Assembly: GCA_900074885.1 (NCBI GenBank)
Contig: FJUW01000036.1
Coordinates: 248,001 to 312,000, forward strand
Length of the DNA stretch: 64,000 bases
Origin: Rhynchosporium graminicola
Lineage: Eukaryota; Ascomycota; Leotiomycetes; Helotiales; Ploettnerulaceae
Direction: 5' to 3'
Numbering within the stretch: position 1 is the stretch's first letter; the number at the start of each line of letters is the position of its first letter. This document shows positions 47,407 to 61,382 of this stretch, piece by piece. A program made the translations under genes and the position numbers. Under the pieces are notes generated by a model. It saw only the letters and a program-made list of their open reading frames with translations. It ran no database searches and had not been told where the DNA came from.

Positions 47407-49698
47407 GTTGATGGATATCGGAGAGCGTGAAGTGGTTAGGAATAAGCAGCGATTGTAAGTTTGGATGCGGGTAAGTTGTAGCTGATTGATCTGGTCTGAG
47501 TATACTTTCAGAAAAGTTGAGGCTGCAGCTCTGGGTTTTGTAGAAGGTGCGTCCTTTGACGCAGAACTTTGAGCCTCTGGACCATTCTGGTCCGAGTCGT
47601 CGAACACTTGGCTGTCAAAGGAAGCGTCTGCCTGACTTCACGTCTGAAGAAATACTCTGTTGAAGGAAGACCCTGTTGCTAACAGTCTCTTTCACATCCC
47701 AAGCAGACAAAGAGCGCCTTTGATTGTATTTATTTGAAGATCGGACAAGGCTTATTTTTTGTTCTTTAGCCAGATCAGATATAGACTAAAAGGTAGCCAG
47801 TTCTCAATCGTGACCAGAGATCGGGCCAGGGCTTCAGTGTTCACATTTAATCTTCCTGTCTTTGTGAGTGAAGACTTGTATAAAAAAGTCAACTATCAAG
47901 TCTCTCTTTCATGACGGTGACACTTGAACTCGTTTCGCTGGCCCATCAAACGGTTAGAATAAGGTATACATTACTTCAGATACCATAAGTCTCGGTGCAG
48001 ATAGAAACCCTCTTCGTGACTTTCTAATTCGGCGTCGATTAATCTAATTGCTTGAGTTCAAACTTAAATAGCTAAGTTGACTAAACCATCCCCACTGAGT
48101 TATCTCGTAATATTAGTAGACAAACTTGCTGTGATTGAGATCAACAATGCATCTTCTGTTCGCTCAGAGAAGCAAGTCAAGCAACAGCCACCTTGGAGTC
48201 ATGAGAAGATAACATCCGTTATGAATAGTTGTCTATATTTCGTGCACAGTTCCTTAAAACTAACCGAATAAGCTACGAGTAAAAGTCCGGCACTGATAAA
48301 TATTTAATATGACAATTCATGACACACTCGGGAATGCTAGAAGAAGGTTTTTCTGGGGAATTAATCGGGAGTTGCTAATCCTATAATTCTTTGATCACGA
48401 CGTCACCCAAACTGCCTGTATATATGGAGCGTCTTCGCCCCAAATCTGATCTAAGGTTTCACTTTCCACTATAGTACAGCCAACAAGAACTTGCACACTC
48501 GTTCAACTCACAAGAGGAGCATCAATACAGTTCTATGAAGTTGCTTTAACCACCCCCTCAGATCCTCTTGATCTTTGTCACTGGCTTATAATCCCTCTAT
48601 ACTTAGTACAAATACAACGCACTTTAACGCCAGGAAGATGTGTATTAGACGAACATGGATATACCGCTGCGGACACACGATATTTACAGCGACTACTTAG
48701 ATCACAAGATGCCCAAGAGCTAGACGCGAAGGAACGAAATGCGAGGAGAAGAAACGTGGCAGACCTGTGGTGAGGCGTATGACTTGCATCCTTTACTTTG
48801 GGATATTCTTCAAACACTAGTAGTATGGCAACCATAGGACTAGCTATACATATATATGAGAGGTGCAAAAGGATAGTGACGGGGACAGAGAAAGGCAGGG
48901 TTAGTACGTAGTACGGATAGATGCGTTCCAAACTTCAGAATAACGATGTTTCAAGAAATTTACATCCGGAACTATAGTATAAGGTGACATATAGGTGATC
49001 GATGTAAAAAGAAAACCTGACAATAAATATACGAGGAAGTGCTGCCTCCACTCGCAGTAGCGATATAAAAATCATACCGTCTTACGACAGCGTCACAGGA
49101 GAGCCGTACTCAAGGATGTAAGAATGTAATTTCAGATAGCTATAATCTCGCGATAATCAACGCTATAATCTGCCATCAACTGTAGATTGCGTCTATTGAT
49201 TAAAGGATAGGATCAGCAATATTACTCTATTGCAAGGTTATACGTAGCTCTAGCACTTTCGTTCTCGTGTTTTGAGGGCGAGTGAAATGTTGCAATACAT
49301 CCGAAAACTGGATATTCTATGCATATTAGCGTAGATGAACTTGTTGTAAGATCCTCAAAATACCTATAATTAGCTTCTCAAAACGATACGACTCTTTATT
49401 CAAGTCATAGAGACCATTCGAGATCGAAGAGGGTCAAGCAGGACCAACTCAGCAAACACTCGGAGGGAGTCCTTGACACATGTGAATGATTTGAGAAATA
49501 CTATCGTCATTCAGCGTTACATATAAATACTTGTTCACGACACTCACTTTCTCCGCCTAGTAAAAATAATAATCCTGACCACACCCACCAATGTAGACGA
49601 AAATAGCACAACTCCAGAAGCTTAATCCAAGTGCATCAGCCTATCAAGTCATCATCCAACCGAATACATACACCCATATCTTCATAATACTAGGGACG
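47407..49698. other. Gene-poor stretch
   Basis: 2.3 kb with only short frames. At about 48640-48775 on the plus strand a 40-codon segment reads DEHGYTAAD followed by a charged helix, which recalls the last repeat of an ankyrin protein, but it has no start, no neighbouring repeats and ends in a stop. Nothing else recognised. Confidence 0.4.
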
Positions 49699-49914
49699 AT
49701 GTGCACTAAACGCCCAGGTAACTATCGTTGCAGATGCAGAAGGTCAACAGACCACCTCGATCGATGTCGATATGCACGCACGTCAGGAACAGTTTGTGAA
49801 AACCCCACTACTGGTACCAGAGCACTTAAGTTGGACTACATTTGTAATCTTTGCAAGCATCGAAGAGAATATGGAAATACGGGTTACAGTTATGGGTCTG
49901 GGTCCTGGGAATGA
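49699..49914 (+). CDS. Possible small Cys-rich protein
   Basis: A 71-residue frame with an ATG at 49699. It has seven cysteines in the pattern MCTKR...YRCRCRR...DRCRYA...TVCENP...YICNLCK. This pattern (an initial MC, then a Y-x-C turn, R-C, a Gly-Thr-Val-Cys, and a final C-x-x-C) resembles a widespread class of small fungal Cys-rich proteins of unknown function that are probably metal-binding. No signal peptide, so not a classical effector. Low support: single exon, isolated, no neighbouring gene. Confidence 0.35.
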   Translation: MCTKRPGNYRCRCRRSTDHLDRCRYARTSGTVCENPTTGTRALKLDYICNLCKHRREYGNTGYSYGSGSWE

Positions 49915-52900
49915 GGGAGTAGCGTAGTGCAGGAAAAGTTTGCAGAGGATTGTATGTATTACCGGTTGTCGTTCCCCAAAAACGGGATCGTGAGGCTTTC
50001 AAGGAATTTTTATCTTAAACATGACCTCAAATTGGCACTTTTGTGACTACCTGTTGAGACTCATATCTGGATAACAGAGTAACTGCTGTCTACATTTATA
50101 GCAGTGACTCGTTGATCATACACAATTAGACCACAGACTTTCGAATACAGATGATAATCTCGCACTCGTTCTCATTTTGACAGCAAGTTAATGCTTACCA
50201 TACCTACAACAACAGCCATTGAGAAAGGCTCCTTAGTATAGCAAAGGGGTACCATGCTTCTTGTCGTCGATCAAACGTCACAATTCTCAAATAAGAACGG
50301 GAAGGTCATCTACTTCGTTGCTTTTGCGCCGTGGGCATGAGTGAAACCCAAGCTGCAAGCATAGCAGAGCTTAGAATCGAGGTAATTTTTTGCCCAAGAA
50401 CTTGTGAAACGGAGCATGAAATCATGTGTACTTCGAATCTAAGGGATGAAAATCGATAGAGCCGAGTGAAGAGCATAAGTATCTACTCAGATAGAACACC
50501 TTGAATTGGAAACATTGAGTTACATGAGACGAGAACTAAACTCTTCTAAGTGCATAAAGTAGGCAGAGACCAGAAGTGAAGACCCAAGACAGAGTACTAC
50601 TCTAGACTTATGAAGTTCTGTCCGGAAAATTTCGCATTTTTTTACAATAGTAACATCTTGTATTTCCCAACATAAATGGTTCTGCTTCGTCCCAATCTAC
50701 ATTTATGCATTGTCACCGCATATTCACAACTGGTCCTATCGCAATCACAACAAAGCTGGGTCGACCCCAGTAAGATTCAAGAACAAAAATTGTTTATACC
50801 TAGCATCGAATTATATTACCAATTCATTGAGATCCGAAGATTGAAGCATACAGAATCATATCAAGTGCAAATAACTTGTCATGCAAGCAAGCTAGGCGAA
50901 TCAAAACACCCAAAACCGAGCGCGTGATACTCCCTATACGTTCGTTCAACTACAACCTACACCCGACTTTACAGAAAAATGATTCGTCTGTGTTGAAGAC
51001 ACAATATGTAAATGATAGGGAGGGTGACAGTCGACTAGTTGATGTGAGTCTCTTAGACGAGCGAAGTATCTTGAGTGGCTGCACGCTTCGGAGCCATTTG
51101 TGATACCGTAGATCCGTCAACCGGCTTTTCCGATGTCTATATCCATAGCTGGGTCGATATATCAATCGTGATATAAGACAGGATGGCGCACGTCTTTACC
51201 GCGCGACGAGAAGAAAGTCGTACCGCGATGCAATACAAACGCACCGACGCCACGATTGGCTCCTAATTTTAGGGAAAACGGAACGCAATAATGACAGTTC
51301 TTAAAGTGATAATTTGACCAAAGAAATTGATCGAATAGAATAATCAAAGAATTGAGTTGTCTAGTAAGATAAGTTGATCGAGTGTTCAATAAATTATTTA
51401 ATTAACCGAACTAAAGGTTAAATTCGTTGTAATACTGTCGGGCCAGGGGATACTCTACGGAAGTCTTATTCTTTTCAAAGGCTCTCGCTCACGATAGGTT
51501 CTTAACGGCGCAGTTCGCCACTGACTTTTGGAAGGCGAGATGCAAAGTAATACTAGGTGGACGGTACATGCATTGTACAGTGCCTTCAGTAGCCTTCCGG
51601 TAGCCGAATCGTAAGATGGTAAATAAACAATAAACACAGCGCAGAGAGCAGGCAAGATCACTCATCACTTATATTCAAAGAATAAGCAGTATGGAGCAAG
51701 AAGTCATCACGAAGAAACTGATTAGCCATAAGGCCAGTAGCGCTTTGGAATTTGAAGAGGACTTTCTATTTTAACCGTCACCAACACTGTTGCCACCTCA
51801 TGCGTTCGACATACCGAATATCTTCAATTCAGAGGCGCACACTAGTGACAACACCGGCACGAAATAGAACAAGCAAAGGCAGTAGTTTTATAAAACAAGC
51901 CGAAAAGCTGTAAATGAAGCGGTCAACAAACCTTCCTTCACCGTTCAAGTTCCAGCATGTCGCATCGCGCGCCTATAGTATCTCCTCCTCAATCTTCAGC
52001 GTGCACGTTGGTCTAACTTACCGTACATCAGGAAGATTCTTAATGGCGTGGTTCTTTCGAACTGCTCAGCTGCGTGCTCTAGTTGCGGCGCGCACGCAAG
52101 GCACTCTTTATTGTACTTGCGGCACCTGACTGAAGTCGTATGCTGGGCCGCCGGAGACCTGCACCCCTAAACCCTCACCGGCAGACCGCCACGTGCCCTA
52201 CGCAGTGCTGCAGATGGACGGACAACTTTCATGCACAACGGGCTGGAATGATACGAACAAACATGGCGCTTCTTGCAGCGCAATGATGGCCGCATCTGGA
52301 TTTAGTAAGATTGGGCTTCAGTTTTCAGATCGGGAGGACAAAAGCTAGATAGCGGTGTGAGACATCTTACGATCTTCACGTTAGGGTCCAAGACACCAGG
52401 AAGCTTCACAGGACCTAAGGTCTACATCACCTAATAATAGAGCTAGCGTTTCGCTCAACTTACGCTCTGATGCGCCTAAGGTTGGACCTGAAGGAAAGGC
52501 TCTAGAACGAGGATCATCCGTGCCAATTACTTCAGTTGTTTATTTTCGATACTTCGAGAACTCCTACTCTGAGACAGGTGCTTTGAAGTTCGCACGAACA
52601 GAGTCCTAAAGGTTTTGCGGGCTCGAAACGGCAAGTTTAGAAGTTTCCGAGGCTAAAAGAGGGGCAGAAAGCCAATATTCAATAGAAAGCCACTATACTT
52701 ACCATGCAACTAATCTAGACCATGAAGGAACAAGAAACCAGGAAAGACCAGGTAAATCCCAAATAGGAATACAAGATCTAGATGAGTTCTCCGACATTTT
52801 GTTACCTGGGAGAGAAGAAGAACTCACTCATGGCAGATACAGCAGCTGTACGGACGTACAGATTTATGGATTTAGCTCTCGGGCGGGCAACTGTGGGAGG

Positions 52901-53983
52901 GTTGACATAATCTCCACTGCTGTACCGATACCGGTAGTTCCAAGGAAGACGTACAGAACTCCCAGAACACAAGACCAAAGAACTTGGCGTTCGTCTTCTG
53001 TCTCCTTAAGGATCTAAATATGATTTGAGGACACGCATAGAGGCTTTTACTCAGAGGCTATACGTCTCACACTTCGTGGTCTGCACATATTCAGCGGCTG
53101 ACCAGCTATTGGGAAATAGCACCACACCACTGTTGCTGTGCTGTGGCTGGACCGTGCGAATTGCAAATTCAGAAAAGAATTGAGTAATAAATCCCTTCCA
53201 TACGAAAACGACCGAACTAAGTTGAGCCATCGAAACCGGGCCGACCGTAGTTTATACGGCTCGGCACTGGAGATCGTGAGCTGGAGAAGTTGATCGGAGA
53301 TATTGAGGATCACGACTCTTATCCGACAAGGTTCCTGATCCTGCACCTTTTTAAAGCTATATGAAATCTGATTTAGTAAAGAAGCATTCTGGAAAAGCAA
53401 GAAAGTAGGTTTGTTGCATCTTCGACGATGGTGAGATAATAGTGACGTTACGATGTTCTGTAGAGTGGCAATCCCAAGTCTCAAAGGTAAATGTCGCTAC
53501 TGTAATCAGATCTCGGAGGCTAGGACTTTAGGGACGAGCTAGGGAATAATTGAGGTACATTTGAGTTATTTTTGGGGACAAATACCCGTCGCGGTCGATT
53601 CGGGAAGTGGGCACGAAGAAGAACATTATTTGATTGATTTCCCAGTAGTTCGCAGGACGGATTCACGGTTTGTTTTTGTAGATCGTTTTAGTTAGACTAC
53701 TGCTCGTCTGAAAGATGGCAGCAGACTTCCGTTTGTCCTAGGAAATCCCAAGTTGTCCAAGAATTGTGTTTCAGAGTAAGATTCGGTCTACTGCTCGTGG
53801 ACTTTCGGAGCGGGAATTCCAAGTCAAGCCAGCACTGTCTCAGGCTGCCATTTCGGAAATGAACTCAAAAAATGTTACCTCGTGAGCTTGGCAAAAGTAT
53901 TTCTAAGCATAATTTTAGAGACGTTCTCGGATGGAGAACCCTGATGAGTGGTGCCTGATGCGACATGATGAGCCTTGCTACTT
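49915..53983. other. Gene desert
   Basis: About 4 kb without a gene. A 47-codon hydrophobic segment on the minus strand near 52870-53010 (LWSCVLGVLYVFLGTTGIG) looks membrane-like but is bounded by stops on both sides. Frames at 50676-50927, 51914-52129 and 53047-53484 have no motif. Confidence 0.4.
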
Positions 53984-54099
53984 GGTTCTTTCGTGGGTCT
54001 GACCTCCGTGCATCGATATCAAGGAATGAATCCGAATAGGAATCTCCTGTAAATCCACTATAAATCCACTGTGGACAGGCTCAGACCCACGAAGAACCC
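53984..54099. repeat. Inverted repeat, about 19 bp arms, 116 bp overall
   Basis: GGTTCTTTCGTGGGTCTGA at 53984-54002 pairs with TCAGACCCACGAAGAACCC at 54081-54099, with one base unpaired and an end mismatch. The arms enclose 78 bp that include two near-identical TAAATCCACT units. It could be a small MITE or a strong hairpin. Confidence 0.5.
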
Positions 54100-57000
54100 A
54101 TGAATATTTATTGATACTCCGAATGCACATTATCGTTACTTGAAACGCAAGCCGCAAGATGACGCCTTTCGATTAAATGTTCGAAATACCTTGCATACAG
54201 GTTTATCATGTTTGAAATCGCTCTCACTTAGAGGGTAATGCCGCAATACCGACACATCGTTTAACCAGGTTTTACAGTGGGTTAATGTGTATAATAAATG
54301 TCGTCAGGTTTTATGAATCCCTAGTAAATCTGCAACCGAACTCCGGAATATGCTAAGATGAAAATGAAGCTATTCAGATATTCATATTGATAAGTAGAGT
54401 GATAAATAAAGTAATATTGACTATATAGAAGATTCCTAGCGTGTATAAGTGAGAATATATAAGCTAGCTTTTCTTCATAGGTTCTAGAATTCTGATTCCT
54501 CTCTCCTAGTAGAGCTTTCTTACTATACTTTCTATACATTTGCTATCCCTTATACTTTCAAGTCTTCCCTCGGTCTCCTTTCTCTCGGCCATTTTTTTGC
54601 TAATAAGACTTGAAGGCACTTGAGAGGAAAAAAGGGGTTTAGGAGTAGGTAAGTTTTCTAATAGTAGCAGAGTATTCATAAATTCCGATGATATTCTTTA
54701 TGCACGTTTATCCACTGAAACCCCTAGCTCTACGATATGATAGCGTCCCGGAAGTGCTTTATTCAGTGGGGAGCGATTTCAAACATGACAAGCCCTGCAT
54801 ATAATGTATCTCAAACATTTATTCAAGCCTTTCTGGCTCTTCTCAAAGCGGCTTTGGTCCTGCTAGATAAGCGAGTCCCGAAGATTGGCCCTTGGGATGT
54901 GGGTCAATCAGGTGGGTATGCTTCCAACTATTCAGCCTTGGGGAGCTCGAATAATAAGCTTTTGTATGAGGCTAGCAATCCACCTTATAGGAAGACGATC
55001 CGGTGCACGTTTCGAGTCAAATTTGAATTCGAAGAAACCTTTTCCAAGGGCCCTCCCTATCTGGTGATCGTGAGCATGCAATGTGAGCTGCACCTGCTAG
55101 GCTTCTACAGCGCCTTGAGGCCCCTGCCACCCGGCGGTGGTACAAATATTACCAGTGTTTTCCAACATCCATACAGAGTCTGTCTGTCGGTGCCTCCAAT
55201 TACTATCTTGGGATAGAGTGGACAGGTATTAGGCGCCGGCCGTTGTACTTGGTATTTGGGGAAATAAACCCTTGCCCTGTCTCTATCAGCACGAGCCTCA
55301 GCAAGGGCTAACATCTAGTCATTCAACCGCTATCACTCTAATTCTTGGGGAGAATCTGGCAGGATTTACGCTAGAGGGTAAGGTTTAATCGCCCCCAAAT
55401 ACCAATCAGGAGGCAAAGAAGAATCAAGGATTTGGCCTACATTACGATTGAACCTGATAGCCAAGATGAACAACCTTGTGAGGAGCTAGAAAAAGAAGGA
55501 ACAAAGGAAGGCTGTGCTGATGTTCCAGAAGGTTGATAATTGGTGAGAACGAATCAGAAAACGATACGTGGGTGGTAGTGATGTGATGTAATGAGTACAT
55601 CTACTCCGTATGTGATTCCAAAACCTGGTCAACGGCCAAACGGCCGGGCAACTTGCTTCGTACTTGTCAGTATAGATCGCCAATCAAAACCTTCATGAAC
55701 AAGAACTCTCGATGTGGCACAGCAACTGCAGTGGCCAGGGATAAATTCATCATCGTGAATTCATCTCCAATAAATCCCTCGCGTTTATGGCGATTAACCG
55801 TGGCATCCAGGGGGTTGGACGCCGTGGGGAATGGAGGATGACGGTTTGGCCAAGATAGTCAAAACTTTAAATTTTTCGATTTCGAGCTGCTTGCATGCAG
55901 TGAAATACAGGTTTAGACTTTCGAAAAGTAAGGAGGCGTGTCATAGGTCAAGTTTGATTGGAGTGCCAGACAGGCTGCCCAGCTGGTGTCGGATGACGAT
56001 ACAACAGCACATTCCTGGAAATTTTAGGCACATCTTCGGAGGAATGTGCGATACGAAATTGATGGATTCCAGAGTTTCTTATCGTATGCGATGACCAGGT
56101 ATCCTTGATAGCTCAGGGTCCGGGGAGCATCCGCAGATAGACTTCAGGCGTTTAACGTCTCCTTAAAACAATATCTGACGTGAGGGCTAATTGTGAAAGA
56201 CAAGCTTCCAGAAGCCCAAATCGAAGGAAATATATTTCAGGCCACGGGTCAATTGGATCCACGGCTCCACCGTGCGCCCAGTGATCTGTCCCTAGGATTG
56301 CTTGGGCCTTGAGACGGCAGAGATGAGCGGGCCCCTGGTCAGCATCGAATTTGGTTTTACGATTTGGGGAGAGACATCATTTAAGCACTCCCAGGTCAAC
56401 CGCGCAATTTCCCACTCATGCATCTTTCTGGTATTGGGAACCCCATCTTCTCTTATCTGTGCGAAGATAAAGGCATACTGCTGTATTATCCCCGTCGGCT
56501 TGGGAAACCCTTTGTTCGATAATATTACTGGCAAGGCGCGCGCTAGTACTTTTGTGGGGTATAGGGACCGAGTCAGAATCTGGGGTAGAAGATAACCTAC
56601 CTTCCTTTCATGACCAGCATCAAGCCAGGTGATGCTACAGCCGCCCAAGGTTTGATTGCTGCCGTTAGCGGCCGAGAGGCGAGAGGACTCATTTCGGCTG
56701 TGATATAGTGATGAACGCAGTGCTCGGAAGCTTTTTCTAATCAGTCCCGGATCCCAATAAGCGGAAAGAAACGAGTACGGAGATACAGCTGGTATCTTTT
56801 ACACCCTGTTTTGGTAGGGATTCCTAGCCACTGGATACTTTTCTTGATTTGGCTGTGCTAAGTAAACAAGCAGAAAACTTGATGTCGCAAGCTGTAGCTC
56901 AAATCAGTTACTACTACAATTGGGAAATCTGTAGTCCCCCTGTACAGACAAGGGGTGAAAGGCACTTACTTCCGTACCAGCTGTACCTCCATGAAGGACA

Positions 57001-59254
57001 TAATTTTTGCTCCACATGACCGAGCGGTCCAATTGCATAGCAGTACTAGCCGAGAACTAGATCTCTTCAAAGCCCGAACGGAATGGTAGGTTTGTACGAA
57101 GGCGTGCTCTCTGCGACAATATGTTTTTAAACTCACAGTTAGACTTTCGGGGCAGTAACGGCTCGGAGAAGCTACAGCAAACGTCTAGTAGTTGATGCAG
57201 GTGGTAGAAACATGACCTCCAATTGTGCTTGTCAGGGGGGTGAGGGCTCCAGAGCCATTGACACACTGTTTTGCTGCCAGAGCTGCTTCGCCCAGCTTGA
57301 AAAGTTTCATTGCGGTCATTCGGACAACATCTCGAGCGAAATTTCGAGGGCATGTCTGGTCTAAGACCTAACCAGAGGTCTCTGTACTTCAAAATGTTCA
57401 TTACCATTTCTGAAGAGATAGATACTCCCTGTGGCCAACATTCGACACGGCCAACATTCCAATGGAGTCTCTCGAAATGCGGAGTTCGGGACCTTCAAAG
57501 CGGCTCGACCAGCCTACGATCTGAGCACCAGACCTCCATTCATCTATACCCCGAAAGTGTTTCACAGCGTCTTGCGCGCCTGCGAGAGGTACGTTATACA
57601 GTATCGAATTTACCGTACCCTTGACTTGCGGTGAAGGAGACACTAGTGAATAGTAAGTTTGACTTGTCTAAATCTCTGCTACGTATAAAATGCAAGATGC
57701 AGACCTTGCCTAGCCAACAGACAAGAAAACGGCGCACACTCGATAGTAATGCACCGCTCGAGAGATGGTCGAGAAACTCTCCGGAACCTAGGTATTCTGT
57801 TGAGAGATTGCAACCTTTAGCAATGAAGGCGAGGAGACAATATTTTGCCCATATGATGGTGGGTTGGTTTGCCGCCCCTGTTTCAATAATCAGCTAACTA
57901 TTAAGAAAGAAGACCTGCCAATTGGTCCTCACAACAGGCATAAGCATGTTCTATGAGTATGACGTGAAAATGTTCCTGGAAATGCGGTACCCAGAGGCAA
58001 TGCTCCAGACATAAAATGTGGAGTGCGGGTGCGTCGGTCCGGAAGTGCTTGAGAACCATTCGCTGGCTTGCTAATCCGGGAGCAAACCCAATGCCAGCGA
58101 AATCTGAATTATGGGCTCCGACAATCAACACACCTGGACATCGAAGCTTGAAGGCGCTTCTACGCGTCTTCTAGTCGGTGTCTGACGCCGAACTGGCTCC
58201 GTCAGGCTTCGAAAGCGTCTTATTGTGGAACGTCCCATCGAAACATGGAAGAGATAAGATTCCAGATGCTGTTCGAAACTCGGAAACTTTTCCTCGCACA
58301 CCGCATTATTCCCACAAGGCCAAGAGAGCATTTCACTACCCCCAATCCTATCTTTATGTCAGAAGTGTGGCGCACCGATGTGAGCTACTGAAACCATTAC
58401 TTTAAGGCGGAACATAGGGCAGTTTGATCGCGAGTCTCGCGACGGCGCGAGAATCATGGAGATCCCTTTAGCCTTTTCCACGAACATGAGCTATTCTCGA
58501 AACAGTAGAAGACTGCGATTCAGAGAGCGGTGAGTGCTTAGCTGGTTCGTAAGGCTTTACTGCCGCTGAAGATCCGGTAGTGGAGGGATGTTGCTTCACC
58601 TCACGCCTCTCAGCCTCTCCAGCCGCCGTTCAAGGCCCGCTGGCAGCCTTGCGACAGCAGCATTTTTTGTTGTATGTATCTGGCCTTGTGGAAAGAGTGG
58701 GTTATTCCCAATAGACTTAGAGTTGTTGGTGATGTAGTCGACTTTGATCTAATCCTTGGCTCTGGGGCCTTCCTCGCTCATGATACTTCTCGTCATCGTC
58801 AGCGAAGACATTCTGTGCACCTCATTTCAGCTCACCGTTTTGATTTCCCCGTTCTTTGCCGGTCTTTGCCGTTGTTTGCCTTGTCCTTCAGCGTGGCAGC
58901 GGGATGTGAGTATTGATTGGCTCCAAGTTCGCGATGCGAAGCGATCAATGCCAAATGAGAACTATGGATCGGAGATACGCCGGCCAATCTCAAGGTCTCC
59001 TATACTCGGACTGACTACTTAGTAGTTGGGGCTAGAGGCTTGGTGAGAACGTTGAACCGTTGCTTTGCTCGCTCGCTTGGGAGTCCCGCATCGAATCGGG
59101 GCTAGTCTGTGCTTAGCCGAAACCTTATTTCATCTCCATCGCGCTACAGTGCACTGCCGCCAATCAAAGCCCGGACTAGGGAAGATGGTCGGCGAAGTTG
59201 ATGACCTGGAATTGGGTTATTCGTTGGTCGTTCAACTGAAGACGGGAGGTTTGG

Positions 59255-59291
59255 AATTGGGGATTGGAATTGGGATTGGGATTGGGATTGG
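59255..59291. repeat. (GGGATT)n simple repeat
   Basis: Six or so tandem 6-base units (GGAATT and GGGATT) in non-coding sequence. On one frame this encodes alternating Gly-Ile, which is why a spurious frame appears here. Confidence 0.85.
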
Positions 59292-61350
59292 AAAGACTCG
59301 GAAGATTGGGATAATTGGGGAATATTGGATCGTTCGGGTGTTGAGTGTAATTCTACATGAGCCCCCTGTCTGAGCTAATGGTGAGTGAGACAGCCGTTGC
59401 AGATACTGAGCAACTCTAGGTAGGCTTTGTTTCTGCCTACTCTTCCCTTCCCTGCTTGATGCGGGTTTGCCATAGCATCTATCTGAAATATGAAGTTTAC
59501 TAAGGTATCATATCAGCCTTTCGAATCTTTGGTGCGTCGCATTGCAGGCCTCGAGACGAGGAAGAGGGAGATCTGTCAAAAAGGTTACTAGAATACATGC
59601 CTTGGACGTATGGGGAGTAAGTTCAAGCCCATCGCCTCAAGCTTGGCTCAGACACATCACGCAATAGGTAGCCTAGCAGAAAGTACTGGACCTCAGTTTA
59701 ACCCCATTGGAGTACTTATAGGCGCCGCTAATCCGTTTTAGTCTTTTGCTACGGTACTTATGTCGCTCAATGTGCTCTATCCGGCTAGCCGACGATGGAG
59801 ATTAGGTTTGCCCCATTTTGCTCCCCTCTGCTCCTCTAGAGTTCCATTATACTTGGAAGCCTACTACAGAAGTAGGTATTATTATGTCCGCGGTAATATT
59901 ATGTCCGTGCCCATGCCACACTCCCAGTCAAGACCAACACCAACCATGGGAGTGCCAGGACAGTTTCCCCGTACAGTACAGTTCAGACTCTTCCAGGACA
60001 TTCAATTCCTCATTTCTGTAGCCTGCCCTGCTGACCTGGACCCTGCTCATGGGTTCCATTTCCTTCCAATAAGAAGAGGCCAGTATTTCACGCCATGCCT
60101 AGGTACCCACTGGCAGCACTCTTCAGCCTTCTCTCCTCTCCCAAGCCAGTATGGGTCTGCCATCTAGGAGATCTTAAACAACAGTCTGGGTAACGATTTG
60201 AGTGATGACTACTCTGGCGAGTGGCCCTGCCTTTCTCATTCCGTAGCATCGTTACTTTGACTTGCCTGTAGTCTAAGGTATGGCAATTCAACTCTTCTCA
60301 ATATTCCGATTTCCAGAAAGATTTTCAACGCTGATATTCAAGCTGAAGCCAAATTTGACCCTTGTAGAAAGCTGGTATCAGCTAGAGACTGGCGCTAAAG
60401 CTAGAGCTAGATCTCGGACACGAGCTAGAACTAGAATGTTTACCATCTCCCCTGTCTAAATTTGCGATCTACCTTACTGGACCCACTGGCCCAGCAAGGC
60501 AGTGCCTCGAGACCCACGATTTCATGTAGAAGTATCCGGAACGATATTCCCGCCAGTTTAACGTTATCTTTTCAAACTATGTTACTACGAGTACTTGGAG
60601 GTAAATTGTGTCGACCACGTATACTTTTAGCTGATTTTATCCGCAACACACTTCACGTCTGGTCAGATCCCTTCTAGGCCTAGTTCAGTCATGTCGAGTT
60701 GAAGTCCAAGTTCCTTAGACCTAAAGATTTCTCTCGCTTTGTTTCCGAACTGCTCAGGTATCCATTTAGGTTATGGCGCTTTTCTTCGCTTCGCTTCATA
60801 TCCAGCTCCATTTTTAAATTGCGACTAAGATCCAATCCACCTCGTACTTGAGGTATTAGCACCTTAGTAGTATAGCAGTAACTGCCCCTCATCATGGAGA
60901 GGTGCCCGCCTCCGACGATAGTACTATGTAGTCTGTGCCTCTACACTGCTAACTACAGTAGTAGTATGAGCCTTTCTGCGACTTCTCTCTCTCCTCTGCT
61001 GATCCCCCCGATTCAACCACTGCCTCTTTTCGGTCAGCAGCCATCAGCCATCAGCCATCAGCCATCACCCACCGCTGTTCGATAGAGCATGGATGGCCAT
61101 CACCACCCACGGCTACTACCACTACCACTGCCGTTACGCTACTCTGCTCTAACTCGACCACACCACACCAGCCCAGTCCAGCCCCAGCCCAGCTCGAGAA
61201 CACACATACCTCTACTCCGTACTATAGATGGATACCTAGGATGGTCAATTCCATATTCCAAACCCCAACCCCCCAGCCCCCAGCCCTAAACCCAACCTGA
61301 ATCATGTCCCGACCCCTGCTGGATCTCCGACATGTGCAGCTTTCCCAGTT

Positions 61351-61382
61351 GCCCGTCACCGTCACCGTCACCGTCACCGTTA
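61351..61382. repeat. (GTCACC)n simple repeat in the bZIP leader
   Basis: About five tandem GTCACC units roughly 350 bp upstream of the bZIP start codon, within a C-rich presumed leader. Confidence 0.8.

Noticed and set aside
48640..48775. Possible ankyrin repeat (DEHGYTAAD)
   Set aside because: A single short segment without neighbouring repeats or a start codon.
52870..53010. Hydrophobic minus-strand segment of about 47 codons
   Set aside because: Bounded by stops, no start and no splice context; could be a relic of a membrane protein gene but cannot be supported.
54737..55216. 159-codon plus-strand frame, longest in the desert
   Set aside because: No recognisable motif and an overlapping out-of-frame ORF; possible orphan but unsupported.
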